Shown here one piece after another: positions 38,001-49,790 of a stretch of 50,365 bases of DNA (positions within the stretch are counted from its first letter, which is position 1; every line of letters begins with the position of its first letter). Made by a program: the position numbers and the translations under genes. The notes beneath the pieces are model-generated. The model made no database searches, was not told the origin of the DNA, and worked only from the letters and a program-made list of their open reading frames with translations. This DNA comes from Ectocarpus siliculosus (taxonomy: Eukaryota > Sar > Phaeophyceae > Ectocarpales > Ectocarpaceae), in assembly GCA_000310025.1 (NCBI GenBank), contig FN648395.1, positions 24,159 to 74,523 on the forward strand. The letters run 5' to 3'.

Positions 38001-38466
38001 CCATACCGATGTTCTGGTACAGCAACGAGCCAGTCCAACCCACAACCGCGCCATCTCCTTTTAAAGCTGCCTCACCTACTGGCGGTGTGGCCAGAAGGAC
38101 GACTGCCCCCAGCTGCAATGGTGGTTTTCACCGCAGCAAGGCGACTTGGTTGGATCTTGCGAGTCTGGGTTAACACATGCATAGTTTCGTGGAGCGTGGA
38201 TGTTGTATAGAATAATTTACGGGTTGGACGCGTCTTTTCATATAGTATGTTGCGTCTTTAGCAAGCGGCTTTCTGGTGGCGAAAGCCATGTATTCTTCAA
38301 TGTTGACTTCGAAGCACGCGCGCCCGTGCAGTTTTTTTGGGGGGGTGGGTTGCCGCTGCTGCACAGCCGATTTCAAGTCGGAAGCATTTGAGTGAAAGGT
38401 CGTATTCAGTGGTGTGCGCAGAATTTGGGTTTGGACGTACGAGTCATCTACCTGAGGTAGGTTTGG
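38001..38466. repeat. Duplicated block, copy 1
   Basis: This block resembles 38934-39454 over most of its length: both start near gatgttctgg or aatgttctgg, share cctactggcggtgtggccag, ttggacgcgtctttt and cgatttcaag, and end near aggtttgg. Substitutions and small gaps show it is not recent. No coding potential is shared. Confidence 0.8.
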
Positions 38467-38829
38467 TTTGTACGATAGCTTGCAAATACGCTGCCACCCA
38501 CCCTCTCCTGTTCCTTGAAAATGTTTTGATCTTCAGGGTTTGTTTGATTTTTCCATGGGCGTGACTGTGTTTTGTTCTGTTTTGGGCATTTTTTCTATTT
38601 TCAGTTTTGGAGAGGCGATAGTATCAGAAAACCAGAGGGAAATTTTATTCAGGATCACAAACTGCAAGACCAATAATTATCATTTCCGTGCACGTGCAGG
38701 CAATATATATTCGGGGGCTGTTGCCAAATGCCCCCAGTCATTGTCTTTTGCTATTTTTGCTGTGTTGGGCCTGCTGAGCAGTACTGTTCTGGTGCCGGTA
38801 CACGAGGGTTTACACCGCAAGTGTCTGCC

Positions 38830-38905
38830 CGGGTACCGGCATTTCGCGTTCGTCTCTAGCATGGCTGATGCGACTTTTCCTTAGCACATAAGTGGTGGTA
38901 CTCTG
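38830..38905. repeat. Second shared segment, copy 1
   Basis: The segment containing cacttcgcgttcgtctcta-like sequence and cttttcctta is repeated at 40022-40105. The order of the two repeat types is the same in both places, which implies duplication of a longer unit followed by insertion. Confidence 0.7.
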
Positions 38906-38933
38906 GCAGCCATCTGATGCAAAGAGCTACGAT

Positions 38934-39454
38934 CTTACCAATGTTCTGGCACAGCGATGAGCCGGCCCCTCTCGGGTGCTCCACCTAGCTGGAGACGAGC
39001 AAGACGTGGCATTTTTGTGCGCACCTCGCAACCGCGCAATCTCTTTCTAAGGCTGCCTCGCCTACTGGCGGTGTGGCCAGAAGGACGACTGGCCCAGCTG
39101 CAGTGGCGGTCTTCACCGCAGCAGGGCGACTTGTTTGCATCTTGCGAGTCTGAGTTGAAATGTGCACAGTGTCGTGGAGCGCGGGTGTTGTATGGAATAG
39201 TTTACGAGTTGGACGCGTCTTTTGGTTGATATACAAAAAAACTTTTCTTTTAAAATTGTATAGCTAGCAAGCGGCTTTGTGGTGGCAAAATTATTGTTCA
39301 ATGTTGGCTTCGAAGCACACGCGCCCTTGCAGGTTTTGGGGGGTGAGTTGTCACGGCTGCAGCCGATTTCAAGCCGTAAGAGTTGAGAGGAAGGTGGTGT
39401 TGTGTGCGCATGTTGGGTTTCAGCGTACAAGTCACCGACCTCTGATAGGTTTGG
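38934..39454. repeat. Duplicated block, copy 2
   Basis: Second copy of the block at 38001-38466, offset by about 930 bp in the same orientation. It carries an extra segment after the start (about 38965-39020) absent from copy 1. Confidence 0.8.
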
Positions 39455-40021
39455 CAGAAATACTGTGAGCGCTGATTAACGACGACGAAAAATACAAGAA
39501 CAATCGTATGTCTCTGATCCGTGCTCCCGCGGATGATGTATGTGATATTGAACGCTGTAGGATGTGCAACGGTTCAAGGGCGAGCCGAAATACAGCACCG
39601 CGAAGTACGCTGTAATCTCCTGCGCGAGGGCGAAGGCACACGAACGTTTGGCTCCACGGAGTGGTCGACTGTGTGCATATCTTCGTCTCGTCTGTCTGTT
39701 CGTGCTCTCTATATCAGATTGAGTGGACTTGGCGATGGTCGTCCGCCCCTGCTTACCGCGTTCTTCATGACAAAACCGTCGTCGCTACGCACCGTCCCAC
39801 ATGACAACGACGCCACCTTAATCAAGAGATCGAAAATCTCTTTGAGAATCAGCACGGTTGCCCGAGGCAAGCTGCGTTGTCACTTTTGCAACATTGTCCG
39901 GGGGAAATTTTGGCACTTGAGCCGTTGTCTTTCGCTTTTTTTAGGCCTGCCGAACAGGCCTTTTCTGTTGCGGAATGGCGAAGGTTTCCGCCTCCCTTTT
40001 CCCGTCATGCACAGCAACGTG

Positions 40022-40105
40022 TTTATTCGGGAGCCAGCACTTCGCGTTCGTCTCTACAGCTTGGCTCAGCTTTTCCTTAACACACACGTGGATATACTTT
40101 TGTGG
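40022..40105. repeat. Second shared segment, copy 2
   Basis: Partner of 38830-38905, in the same orientation. Confidence 0.7.
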
Positions 40106-40312
40106 CCACCTCATGAATTACTTGGTGGGCGCGTTTAGGGGGCGCTTTCTTAAGAGTTCCCATTTTCTGCGCGTTGAAGAAACCCGACATCACGGACGTC
40201 TTTGGTGGGACCGGCGTTGTTCAAGGCCTTGTGGGGATATTTTTATGCCATGTGCCCCAGGTCAGTAGGGCACATAAACAAGTACTTCGCGTGCGTCATT
40301 CTGTCCGAGAGT

Positions 40313-40340
40313 GTATGTATGTATGTATGTATGTATGTAT
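40313..40340. repeat. (GTAT)n microsatellite
   Basis: Seven perfect gtat units. Confidence 0.95.
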
Positions 40341-40848
40341 CTCGGCATTGACGTGTTGCTGCGTGTCATGTTTGGTATGGTTTTATCAAGAGCTTGGAAT
40401 GCGCCTCCACCCGAGCTCCAAAATACGCACCGCACGCCGAAAGATGTGTGCGTGTGTCCGCGTCATTCGCGTGTGAACTACGGTTCGGCACGTGTCGTGT
40501 GTGATTTCGGCAACTTCCACAAATCGAAAGCCTGAGGCCGAGTAGAACAACTGGCAAGGATAAAACAAAATGCACATGCACGCTCAAAAGCCATGAGAAC
40601 TCTCGTGGTGTCAACTCGTACATGTTCAGTTGGCCAAATCAGCGCATCAGTCCGCACAAGAGTCATTACCGTTGCAACACTGCTATGCCCTTTTCTCCTT
40701 TTGGTAGACTAGATCCCACAAGGAATATACTCCGCTGACCTGCTGACCTTACCAACGGTAACCTGATTGGCTCTATCGGGCCGAGAAATCGTCCTCTGCA
40801 CAGCTACATAGCATGGCTCTGTTTGCTATTAATGCACACATGCACATC

Positions 40849-42748
40849 CTACTCCGTCTTGTGATTGAGGTAGCCCTGGTACGTTGCTATTCTAAAGCCC
40901 TCGCCGGCCCCGCTGTAGCAATCAACCGAGGGGCTTGTGGCCCCGCTCAGCGCCCGTACGTTCTCCTCTTCTTCGCACATCGCCATCACCGCTTGCCCCA
41001 CCTGCCATGGTTCCGTGTATTGTAGCGTTCGGGAGCAGGCGGGCGCATGGGGAAACACGTCGGCGTGTGTTTGACAAGGATCCACGGATAGAGGCAGGGG
41101 AAAGCACCTGTGTTGTCAAAGTACCGACCGACACGTTAACCACCCTTGCCGACGTGGAGTCAGGATTCGACGACCAATGCCAGGAGCAGTGACAATCGCG
41201 GTGCCCAGTGGCAAAGACGCACTCATCAAGCTACTATGAAGCCAATTATGTCAAGCTAAGTGTCGGCAATAGTAGGAGTAAACACTATTTAGTTGCAAGA
41301 CAAGCCTCGACCTCCCTACTACGCCAATGCCGAGGTTTATTAAACCAGCACATTAGGGATGGATCTGCGCATCGCCGACTTGCTGCATAGCAACCGTGCC
41401 TCAAGTGCCCGGCTCGCGCCTCATAACTACAACGCGTACCTCTACGGTGTCCCCCTCCGCAACGAAAAGCTTCCCCACGAAGCCGCACTCTGCGAGCTCG
41501 ACGACCATGTCGACCGTGCTCCCCTCCACCGGCGCGTCCCCTGGGGCGTAGAGCGAGTCCGTGCTGAGCTCCAAGATGGCGTCGTACTCGTTGATCTCGT
41601 CCCCTTCCGCCTTGAGCCACTTGGTCACGGTGGCTCGCGTCTGCGTTTCGTATTGGTTTTCGCAGGAAGAAGGCCCAGGCGTTGCAGGAGGCGGGAAAAC
41701 AAATGAACTACTTACGGCGTATGCCACATTCCTACATCGGTTCTCGTGCTTTCATGGCACCGTAGTAGGAGAAAGCGAACAGAGACAAGAGAGAGAGTTC
41801 GGCGGATGTGCGCTTTAGGTCGGAATCCGCCCATGATGTTGTAGGAAGTAAGCAGTGGCAAGAAGAGCTGTAGGACGAGAGAGCCGAGCTGTGGTGTGGG
41901 GAACCGTGAGTCCATATTACAGTTGTGTGCCGCATATGTTTTCCCCCTACACACCCATGCACTCAGGCTCACCTGGAGCGAACGTGACGGGAATGCAATG
42001 CTGTGTGCTTCACCCGATAGGATCGACAGCAATGCAACGGGGACGCCATCTCGTGTTTAGAAAGGAAGCCCGAAAACGCATCACTCCATTTGTGTAGAGT
42101 AGTGTAGTTTTCGAGACGGGAACGTGTTCACGATGCGTAGGTATGAGTCGAGTACGCAGTGCGGCCTACATAACAAAGCACACGCAATGCTGACACACCG
42201 GAGACGTTACGCAGGCGATCAGAACATCGACGGGGTCGCTCCCTAGCGCACAACATCAAAGACGACGGATTCTCGCCCCCAGACGGGGTTTCATGAAATC
42301 CCACTGATGAGGGTCCACTAGAATCGGCGGAAAGAGAAAGATGGGTCTCGCCTTCCTTGTGTGGATTATGCTTCTCTACTACTGCGTCTACATGCCATGC
42401 AGACTACAGTCTATACCTGGAACGGCACTTCGAAAACGGTGTAAAACGGTACATTCAACTGCAGCAAGTTGCAGTTACAGACCAATGAAGTACAACCGAT
42501 TTGCGATGGACACAACGGAACAGCAAATTCGCTCTCACCATGCTGGGGGAAAGCTTGGGCATCGGAAGGTACAGGACGTCGTCATCAGGAAGCGTGGTGG
42601 CACTGGAGGCTTGTCTTACAAACCGAGAACCCGCAGCAGTCCGCGGAGGCATTGCCGTTGCTGCAGAGATCACTATTCGCCGCAGCCGACAATGACGATT
42701 GGCAGCTACACTGGCAGCGCCACATATTCTCCCTGCAGCAGCATTCAT
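40849..42748 (-). CDS. Mitochondrial lipoyl-domain-like protein lacking the lipoyl lysine, 3 exons
   Basis: Exons 42748-42539, 41640-41440 and 41001-40849 give 187 aa; both introns are phase 0. The Arg/Ala/Ser-rich, acid-free first 50 residues look like a mitochondrial presequence. Then comes a lipoyl-type fold like that of 2-oxoacid dehydrogenase E2: YLPMPKLSPSM (60-70), VTKWLKAEGDEI (75-86), LELSTDSL (93-100), VGKLFVAEGDTVEVG, and MCEEEENV across the last splice. In active domains the tight turn carries Asp-Lys; here it is Asp98-Ser99, so lipoate or biotin cannot be attached at the usual place. The chain ends about 30 residues after the domain, with no subunit-binding or acyltransferase domain. 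A structural role, or binding to a dehydrogenase complex, is inference. The start was chosen because no earlier in-frame ATG exists. Confidence 0.88.
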
Positions 42749-42955
42749 CGCATAACTATGTGAAAGGAGGTCAAGAGGAAGAGAGCGAGAGAGCGCGGCA
42801 GCGTGTGGTGGTGTGTGCAGCACGGTTGGGCGATGGGATGTGTCATGTGATACACTTCCGAAATAGGCGGGAACGGGGCACCGCGGACGGAAAACGTGTA
42901 CCCCTGCGAACCAGTTTCAAACACTCTGCTTGGCAGCGTGTAGCGTGCCTTGACC
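42749..42955. promoter_or_regulatory. Compact bidirectional promoter candidate
   Basis: Only 207 bp separate the divergent start codons of the lipoyl-like gene (42748, minus) and the TFIIH subunit gene (42956, plus), so both 5' UTRs and core promoters must share this space. It holds a short GA-rich run (about 42779-42800). No TATA box is evident. Confidence 0.55.
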
Positions 42956-45900
42956 ATGCTCTCTACTCGCACTGCTGCTACTGCTGCTGTTGCTGGGGAT
43001 CCCATGGATGCCATGGACGACCACGATGATAATGATGGCGCAGGGTATGCGTGGGAGAAGGGCTTCGAGAGAACGTGGGAGGGAGTCGAGGAGGACGAGC
43101 ACGGCAACATCAAGACGCGGGAGGAAGGACAGAGACGAAATCGTCGCGTGCGGCGACGAGTGGGGGGGTGAGGCAAGGCCTTCGATGTGGTTGGGATACT
43201 TCTGATTAGGTTGATCGCGCCGTGCAGAGATAGAAGTTATCAGGTTCTGAGTGCCGAAGTGCTTAGAACAACGTGCTTGTTTTCACTGATTGCATGTCGA
43301 CTCGAAACAGCAGTCGGTAGGCATGATCTGCCGATCAATGCAAAAGTATGAACACCGCCACCGTCCACATCATTGGCTCCATCCGCCGTTCATATAAACG
43401 AGTTAACATGCAACACCCGTTAAACTCCACCGCGGGCATCGTGGACTCTTGATGGCGTAGAGTAGATGAATGAAGCTATTCGTTGTGCATTTGGCACTGT
43501 CGAATTGTGTGCGAAGATTAGCGGCGCAACTCGCGTGAATTCGTTGGTTTTCGCGCGGGGACAGCGGTAACGCGGCTGTCTTAACGCGGCTGTCTTGGAA
43601 TGAATCCATTGCTTACCCTGGACTCTCATCTGTGGATGGAGCTAGATTCGCTGTGTGGCGCTGTAAGAAATAAAACACTAAAACTAAATGCAATCTTCAT
43701 GATCATTGAAAGTCTACCCGTTCGAGCCAGTACCACAGGAGGGGTGCGTTGAATGTCGTCAACTATGCAGTGCGCCGGGAAGAAAGACTGCTATTAGATG
43801 CTGAGCTAATGTGAGTCTGTTGAAGCCCACAAGCTGGCTGTTTGTTTCAAATGGTTTGCTCCACACTCGAGAACTGGTTCTGCTCGACGTGGGTTGCACG
43901 CTACTCGTGGGCATAAATAATCGCAAAGCCTCTTTCCGCTAGATGGCCACATACATTTCGTCGAAGGCGGTCAGAATCTTCTGGACTGCTGCGCCCTTTC
44001 AACAGAACCACGTCTGCGGATTTCAAGTCACTCAAACGTCGCGTGTATGCACGCAACAGCAGCAGCAGCACTGCTGTTGTCGCTGAAATTGCATCAACGG
44101 CCACCGTTGACGAGATTGGCCCCCCCTGGGTGATTTTTGAAAACGCCGCCGACCCCAGGGAGTCCATCAAGCGGGGGATGATCCGCTACCTCTACCTGGC
44201 CATCGACCTGTCGAAGACCATGGCGGACGGAGACATGCGGCCGAGCAGGCTGGCGGTGACTCTCCGCATCGTGCAGGACTTCGTGACCAACTACTTCGAC
44301 CAGAACCCTCTCAGCCAGCTCGGCATTCTCGTCACTCGGTACGCGGAGCTGCATGCTTGTACGACAAATACTTTCTGGGTTGGCGAACCGCCGCTTGGTG
44401 TGGTGGTTGTTTTTGTTGTTTTCTCCACAAAACAAAGCGGTATTGGCATGCTCTTTTCCCTGCTTGTTTGATCGTCGATGAATCCTGTCGACAGGTTTCT
44501 CTCGCGCTCGATCTTTTCTTTTATTTTCTGCAGAAGGTTCCTAAGCGCTTTCTGTCACCAGCCAATCCTCTTGAGAAGCTTGGCCCTACTTGCTCTTGTT
44601 GCCGTAGTGGCTGTCACCCGCCAATCCTCTTGAGAATCTTAGAGCTACTTGCTCTTATTACCGTAAAGGTTGACGAAACGAACCATGCCGACAAGTTGTA
44701 TTGCCTCCCCTCTGCATCCTTTTCTGCCGCAAACCCTCTCGGCTCTCGCTCGCGGGCACTCGCGTCCCACATGCTTTTGGGATGCCGCTCACACAGCGAG
44801 GGCCGAGCGGAGAAAATAACGGAGCTTTCGGGCAACCCCAAGGCGCACATGGAGGCGCTAACGAAGGACTCGGACACAAAGGTGGGGTGTTGAGATCATG
44901 GGAAGGGACGGTCGGTACGGTACGGTAGGGTGGGATGCACGGGTTGATGCGTCCGATACCGAACGGTGTGGCACGAACGGTTGCATGCATGAACGTTTTT
45001 TCTTTGCTATGAGTACATAGCGCGAGCCATTCTCTTTTTTGGTTTGTTTGGAGCGGCCCAAAGTGCGAGCATAGATCTGTCCCATTCGTAGATGGTTGTT
45101 TCTTGTAAATTGTACATGCGGGTATATGTCGTGTTTGGTGTTTCAAACTCTTGAGGGAGCACCTTCGCCGAGATATCGAATCTGCGTCTCTTACAGTCCT
45201 CACCATGGACTCTCCCGCACCGCTTGCCAATGGCATCAACCTCTCCCTACCGGTTGCGGGTGGTCGTCCCCCTTCACTCGTGTTGCGTTTTGTAATGTCG
45301 TGGCATTAGACGGAGCAAAAGATCCCGTCCGATCAGTATCGCTCATGATGCCTTCGTTCAAGGACGAAGCCTAAACCATTTCCCCCTTTCCCAGATTTCC
45401 AAGCTGCTCGGCCCACTGGGGGGTCGTGTTGCCACTCACAGCGAGGAACGTGCGTGTGGTTGGGGATCATCCCGCACCTAGACCTCGGTAGACCTTCCTC
45501 CATCCTTGCTCCTTACCGACCACCTTCGTCGCAGCGTCGTTTGCGCCTCCCTGGCGGCGGAATCATTTTCCAATGCTTGTCATCTCTTCCCCTTCCCGGT
45601 GTGGCTGCTTTCTGCGTCGTGCGCGTTCAGGGCGAAGCTTCCCTCCAAAACTTGCTCGAGATGGCGTGTACGTCGCTTCGAGCTGTGCCGGAGTACGGCA
45701 ACCGAGAGGTAACACAACAACGATCTAGTCCGCTAAGTATCTCTACGTACATCCAACACAGACCCGTTGACGCCAAGCGTTCCAAACAGAGGAGTCGAGA
45801 GAGCACGACGGCCGAGTTTTTTGGTTTGGGGAAACCCCCCCGTGTTGACGCGACCAAGAAAAACGCGCGTTCGGGAGTTCCAAAGGGGTCTTGGGGCGAT

Positions 45901-46584
45901 CTGCTGTGACCGAAAATTGCGATTCGCGTGATTGAATTCAAGAGTGCACCCCATCTTCTGGTCAGACACCCTTGGCTTTGCCCCCCTCGGTTGCAGCAAC
46001 GGCGCAATGGCAATCACGCTGCCTGGCTCTCGCCGGGGTAGGGTTTCAGCCACACTTCGTGGGGTGTTGGTGGTTGGTATGGTGCTCAGCAAGGCGCCGA
46101 CCGTGGTATTACGCAGCCGCTCGAACGTTGCCGGACTTCTTTCACCATTTCCGTTTTTTTTTTCGTTTCTGCAGCCGTGGGCCCCGGGTGCCTCCCCGCC
46201 ACCGTTTCCTGCCCCTCAAATCAAGCATACCGTGCCCTCTCCCACTTCTTGTGTGCGTGCACTACTACCGTACGAATTATATGTCGCGCGATGGGCCGAA
46301 AAAGGTGGTCGTTATATACAGCAGCTTGAGCACCTGCGACCCAGGGGACATCCACGAGACGATCGCCAAGCTCAAGACACACAAAGTGCGGGCCTCGGTC
46401 GTTGGACTAGGGGCGGAGATGGTGAGGGAGGGAGTGACCTCTGGGGTGGGGGGGGTGGGGGGGGTGTACTCATAGTCGTGCATGCTGTAGTCGTTAGACG
46501 ATCGCCTTCGCACCTCTGGGGTGTGGGAGTTGAAAATGGAGGGGTTGAAGGTTAGAGAGAGAGATAAGAAGAAAGAGAGAGGGG

Positions 46585-46644
<60 letters not shown>

Positions 46645-48693
46645 TGACCGTTTGTTTGTGTCGATGGAGAACAGCCAATCAGCCGCGTCTTTGTTGCGCG
46701 TTTGGAACATCTTTGGGTAAGGTATCGCAGTCCTTTTGTCGGGGTTTACCGCCTTCTTTGACTCGTCAGCCTGTTCGGTCTGTCTGTTCGGCGGTTTGCA
46801 TCAATTTTCCCAGCGGTCGACGACTCTTTGGTGCTATTGGTGCTGTTGGTGGTTGTTGTGTTGTTGTTGCCGTTCGGTCTCTGTCTGTGTGGTGGTCTGC
46901 ATCAATTTTTACCCCATGGTCGGCGACTTTTGTTGTTGTTGTCGTCATCGTTTTGTTTACAGTTCGTCCTCCGACGGCTGACGGAGGAGACGAGCGGGGA
47001 CTACAGCATCGCCGGGGACGAGAACCACTACCGGGAGTCGCTCATGGCGCAATGCACGCCGCCGCCAACGCCGCCGGGCCGGGAGGGGGCCATGTTCGCG
47101 GACCTTGTGAGAATGGGATTTCCGGCGGAGACCCAGGTAGGTGGGGCGTAGATAACGTACACGTCCAAAGCTATTTTGTCGTACGAAAATCGCGAAGAGA
47201 AAGTGCACGTCTACGTTTTTATTAATAGTACCTTGAGGGCAGGTCGAACAATGGTCGACGCTGTATGCGGGCATTAAGAGTGCGCTCCAGACCTGTCGCA
47301 AGTGAGTCCGCATACGCGTTCGTGCCGGGTATTTTGTTGCCGACAATCCTCGAGGTATACTGGTGGTTGATTGATTCTGTGCTGTGGACGAGAAGGGGGG
47401 AGGGATGGGGAGGTGATGTTGGCGACACCTTAAACCTTTTTCGTCCGGGTCCCGTGTCATGGACGGAAGACCCCGTAAAGTGAGTGTGGATCTGCTGCTG
47501 CAAGCCCATCGGGAAGCTGGTGGATTCCCCTGGCCCACCCTCTAATCTCTTCCTGCATGACATCGGAAAGAGCACCGAGAACATGAGCCGTACTGCTGCT
47601 GCTGCTGCTGCTGCTGCTGGTATCGCTGCTGGTGTTGTTCTGGGACTTTTTTCGTCCAGCGGTACATGAGATTTTTTTTTTTCGGGATGTTGGTGGGGGA
47701 AAGGGTGCGAAATCGCACGCGCCGATTCACCAGCAACTGAACGACAAACTAAACCAAGCGGGACACCGAAGCATTCAAGCTTTCCGCAGACGTGCGTTTT
47801 TCTGACTTTGATTTTTTTCTTGTGGACCATACAGGACGTGTTTCCGAGCCTCGGCTACAGCGGGAACAGGCAGGAGCTGTCGGTTTCGGGCTACAGCTGC
47901 CCTCGATGCAAGACCAAGACGTCGGAGCTGCCGTCGGAGTGCGTAATCTGTGCGCTCCCTTTGGTGAGATGTCAGGCAGGGCCATAGCAGCTACGGTCGT
48001 AGTATGTGCACACGGTAGAGAATGCCGAGAGACAGATAAGAGGGAAGACGGCTTGCTGCATGAAGAGCAGGCGGAAAGACCGCAAGCCTGTATTGTGGTG
48101 CGACACTGAGAACAGCAGCCCTACACGTATGGCATGAGAGGCGAGTGGATGGTCTAAAGGACCTACGTGGGCAAAAGCATCGTCTGAGCACGCCCTCTCC
48201 CTGTGACATGAAGCACACGCGCCATCCCCACACGTTCTCTGTGTGGGTAGAAGTAACCCTCTCCCGTCTTCCACGAGACGAATGATCGATGCTCCAGTGC
48301 CTAAGGCATGCAATCCTTGACTGAGTCCCCCGCCTGCCTCTTTTCATCCCTTGCCATTATTGATCTCGTCCTCCTGTTTAGGTTTCGTCGCCTCACCTCG
48401 CGAGGTCGTACCACCATCTGTTTCCCGTGCCTCAGTTCGACGAAATTCCCGCCGCCGCCCCAGCGGCAGCAGCAGCAGCAGCCTCAGCTGGGTCTGCGGG
48501 CGGCATGGGGTCGGGGGCCGGGGCCGGGCGAGCGACGGAAGAAGAATCTGCTTCTTCTTCTTACTGTGCTGGGTGTTTGCGAGACTTGTCGGGGTTGCCG
48601 AGGTACCGGTGCCCCGAATGTAGGAGTGCGTTCTGTCTGGATTGTGACATGTATGTGCATGACTCGCTGCACAATTGCCCGGGTTGTTGCTGA
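42956..48693 (+). CDS. GTF2H2: TFIIH core subunit p44/Ssl1 (GTF2H2), 8 exons
   Basis: Exons: 42956-43167, about 44060-44338, 44797-44881, 45631-45708, 46305-46421, 46963-47136, 47835-47963, 48382-48693 (about 461 aa). The exact 5' edge of exon 2 is ambiguous inside a cag repeat. The protein is a core TFIIH subunit; in other eukaryotes p44 supports the XPD helicase in nucleotide-excision repair and transcription initiation. Visible hallmarks are the N-terminal WEKGFERTWEGVEEDE; the von Willebrand A-like domain (MIRYLYLAIDLSKTM, FDQNPLSQLGI, AEKITELSGNPKAH, VVVIYSSLSTCDP, MGFPAET); the first Cys pairs (CPRCK, CVIC); SPHLARSYHHLFP; and the C-terminal RING-like zinc module (CAGC, CPECRSAFCLDCD, VHDSLHNCPGC). 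An Ala/Gly/Ser-rich insertion of about 35 residues between FDEIP and the RING makes it longer than human p44. Confidence 0.95.
44556..44665. repeat. Two-copy tandem repeat of about 60 bp in a TFIIH gene intron
   Basis: Two units sharing gtcac, gccaatcctcttgaga, ctacttgctctt and accgta follow one another in the second intron of the p44 gene. Confidence 0.75.
46463..46520 (+). repeat. Dispersed repeat copy B (tRNA-like/SINE candidate)
   Basis: Same family as the copy at 24201-24263 (opposite strand): gtgtactcat, agtcgtgcatgc, tagtcgttagac, then a tcgca block. It lies in the intron after exon 5 of the TFIIH subunit gene, just downstream of a G-rich tract. Confidence 0.6.
46589..46642. repeat. 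(GA)n microsatellite
   Basis: Long run of GA units in the intron between exons 5 and 6 of the p44 gene, preceded by imperfect GA-rich sequence from about 46555. Confidence 0.95.
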
Positions 48694-49790
48694 GCACACT
48701 TTGGGTCGATTGGTACCTGGCATGCCAAGCTTCGAAATTGCGTCGCAAGGGTACCAAGCAGATAGATGCTGCTGGCGCGAGTGCCATGTGGAGTAGGTTT
48801 AGGCCCATGGACCCTTGTCGGAATGTATGCGAAAACACCGATGCCCACGCTATACTCGATGCTATCGACACGGCTCTACGGTTGCCACGGCCAGCTAGCC
48901 CCCCCCGCCCCCGCCCCCGGACCTGTTTGCTGCCACGAGTGATCGTGTGTTGAGTTGTCGGTGGTGTGGTCAGGGTGTTGATTTGTGGGGCAGAATTTTG
49001 GTGATGGTGTTGGTGGATTTTTGGCTCAGGCGGGCGTGCGGCGGGGGGTGGGGGGTGCGCTATTGTGTTTCTTTGATGGGCTATTGTGTTTCTTTCTCTG
49101 CAAGAGGTACGCTGGTGCAAGCAGCCAACACTCCCGTCTCGAACCTGTTTTCAGACCCCCCCGGGGGGTGTTTGTTGTGTCGCCCCGACCTTGGTTGGCT
49201 GTCATGCGCGAAAAAATGGGGGGGACGGATTTTGCTGAACCGGTAGGATCCAGAGCACTTGTGCAGAAGAAATGGACAGGAACGGAAGCAGGTTAATTTT
49301 TATTTCCGCTCTAACAACCGTCCCGGTTTTGCTGACTGAGCCTGTTTGATACCATCCCGGTTTCTGCTGAACACTGATCCTTGCTTGGTGTCCCTTACAG
49401 TACATAGATCCTTACGACCAAGAACGATTTCGCAATCGCACAACAACGAAAGGGGTCGGGCACAGCCTGTTTTTTTTTTCCGAGGCGGGACAGATCTGGC
49501 GAGACAAGCATATCCTGTTGTGGCGTTCGGAGATCCCGGAGTTCTGCTCTTCCTTGACCGCTCGAATCCCCTTCGCGTTTTCGTTGGTTGTCTCCGGTTG
49601 AAAGGTGTTGTTGGTTGGGTTGCCTGTGCAACATGTTGTGTTCCAAGAGGGCTCGCGGAGCCGAATCCTGGAAGCACTGCCCCAAACTGGATTAAGAACC
49701 AGTTGGGGGGGGGGGGGGGGGGGCTGTTCTCTACCGCATACGGTGTTTCAACTAGGACTTAGTATAGTATAGTAATACCTATACATCGTC
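48694..49790. other. Intergenic region downstream of the TFIIH subunit gene
   Basis: No gene is recognised. The stretch contains the p44 3' flank, G-rich tracts (for example at 49040-49055) and a G19 run at 49705-49723. Open frames here are short or low complexity. Confidence 0.5.

Larger units (their letters stand above)
37880..40848. other. Intergenic region with diverged duplications
   Basis: No gene is supported. Most of the stretch is built from two related blocks (see the repeat entries) with scattered stops in all frames. A short open block at about 40160-40260 on plus (KKPDITDVFGGTGVV, then cag and gtcagt) looks exon-like but has no partner. A hairpin, aggcctg/caggcct, lies at about 39943-39961. 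Confidence 0.5.

Noticed and set aside
40313-40340. Short direct repeats considered as a CRISPR-like array
   Set aside because: It is a simple gtat microsatellite with no spacers, in a eukaryotic genome.
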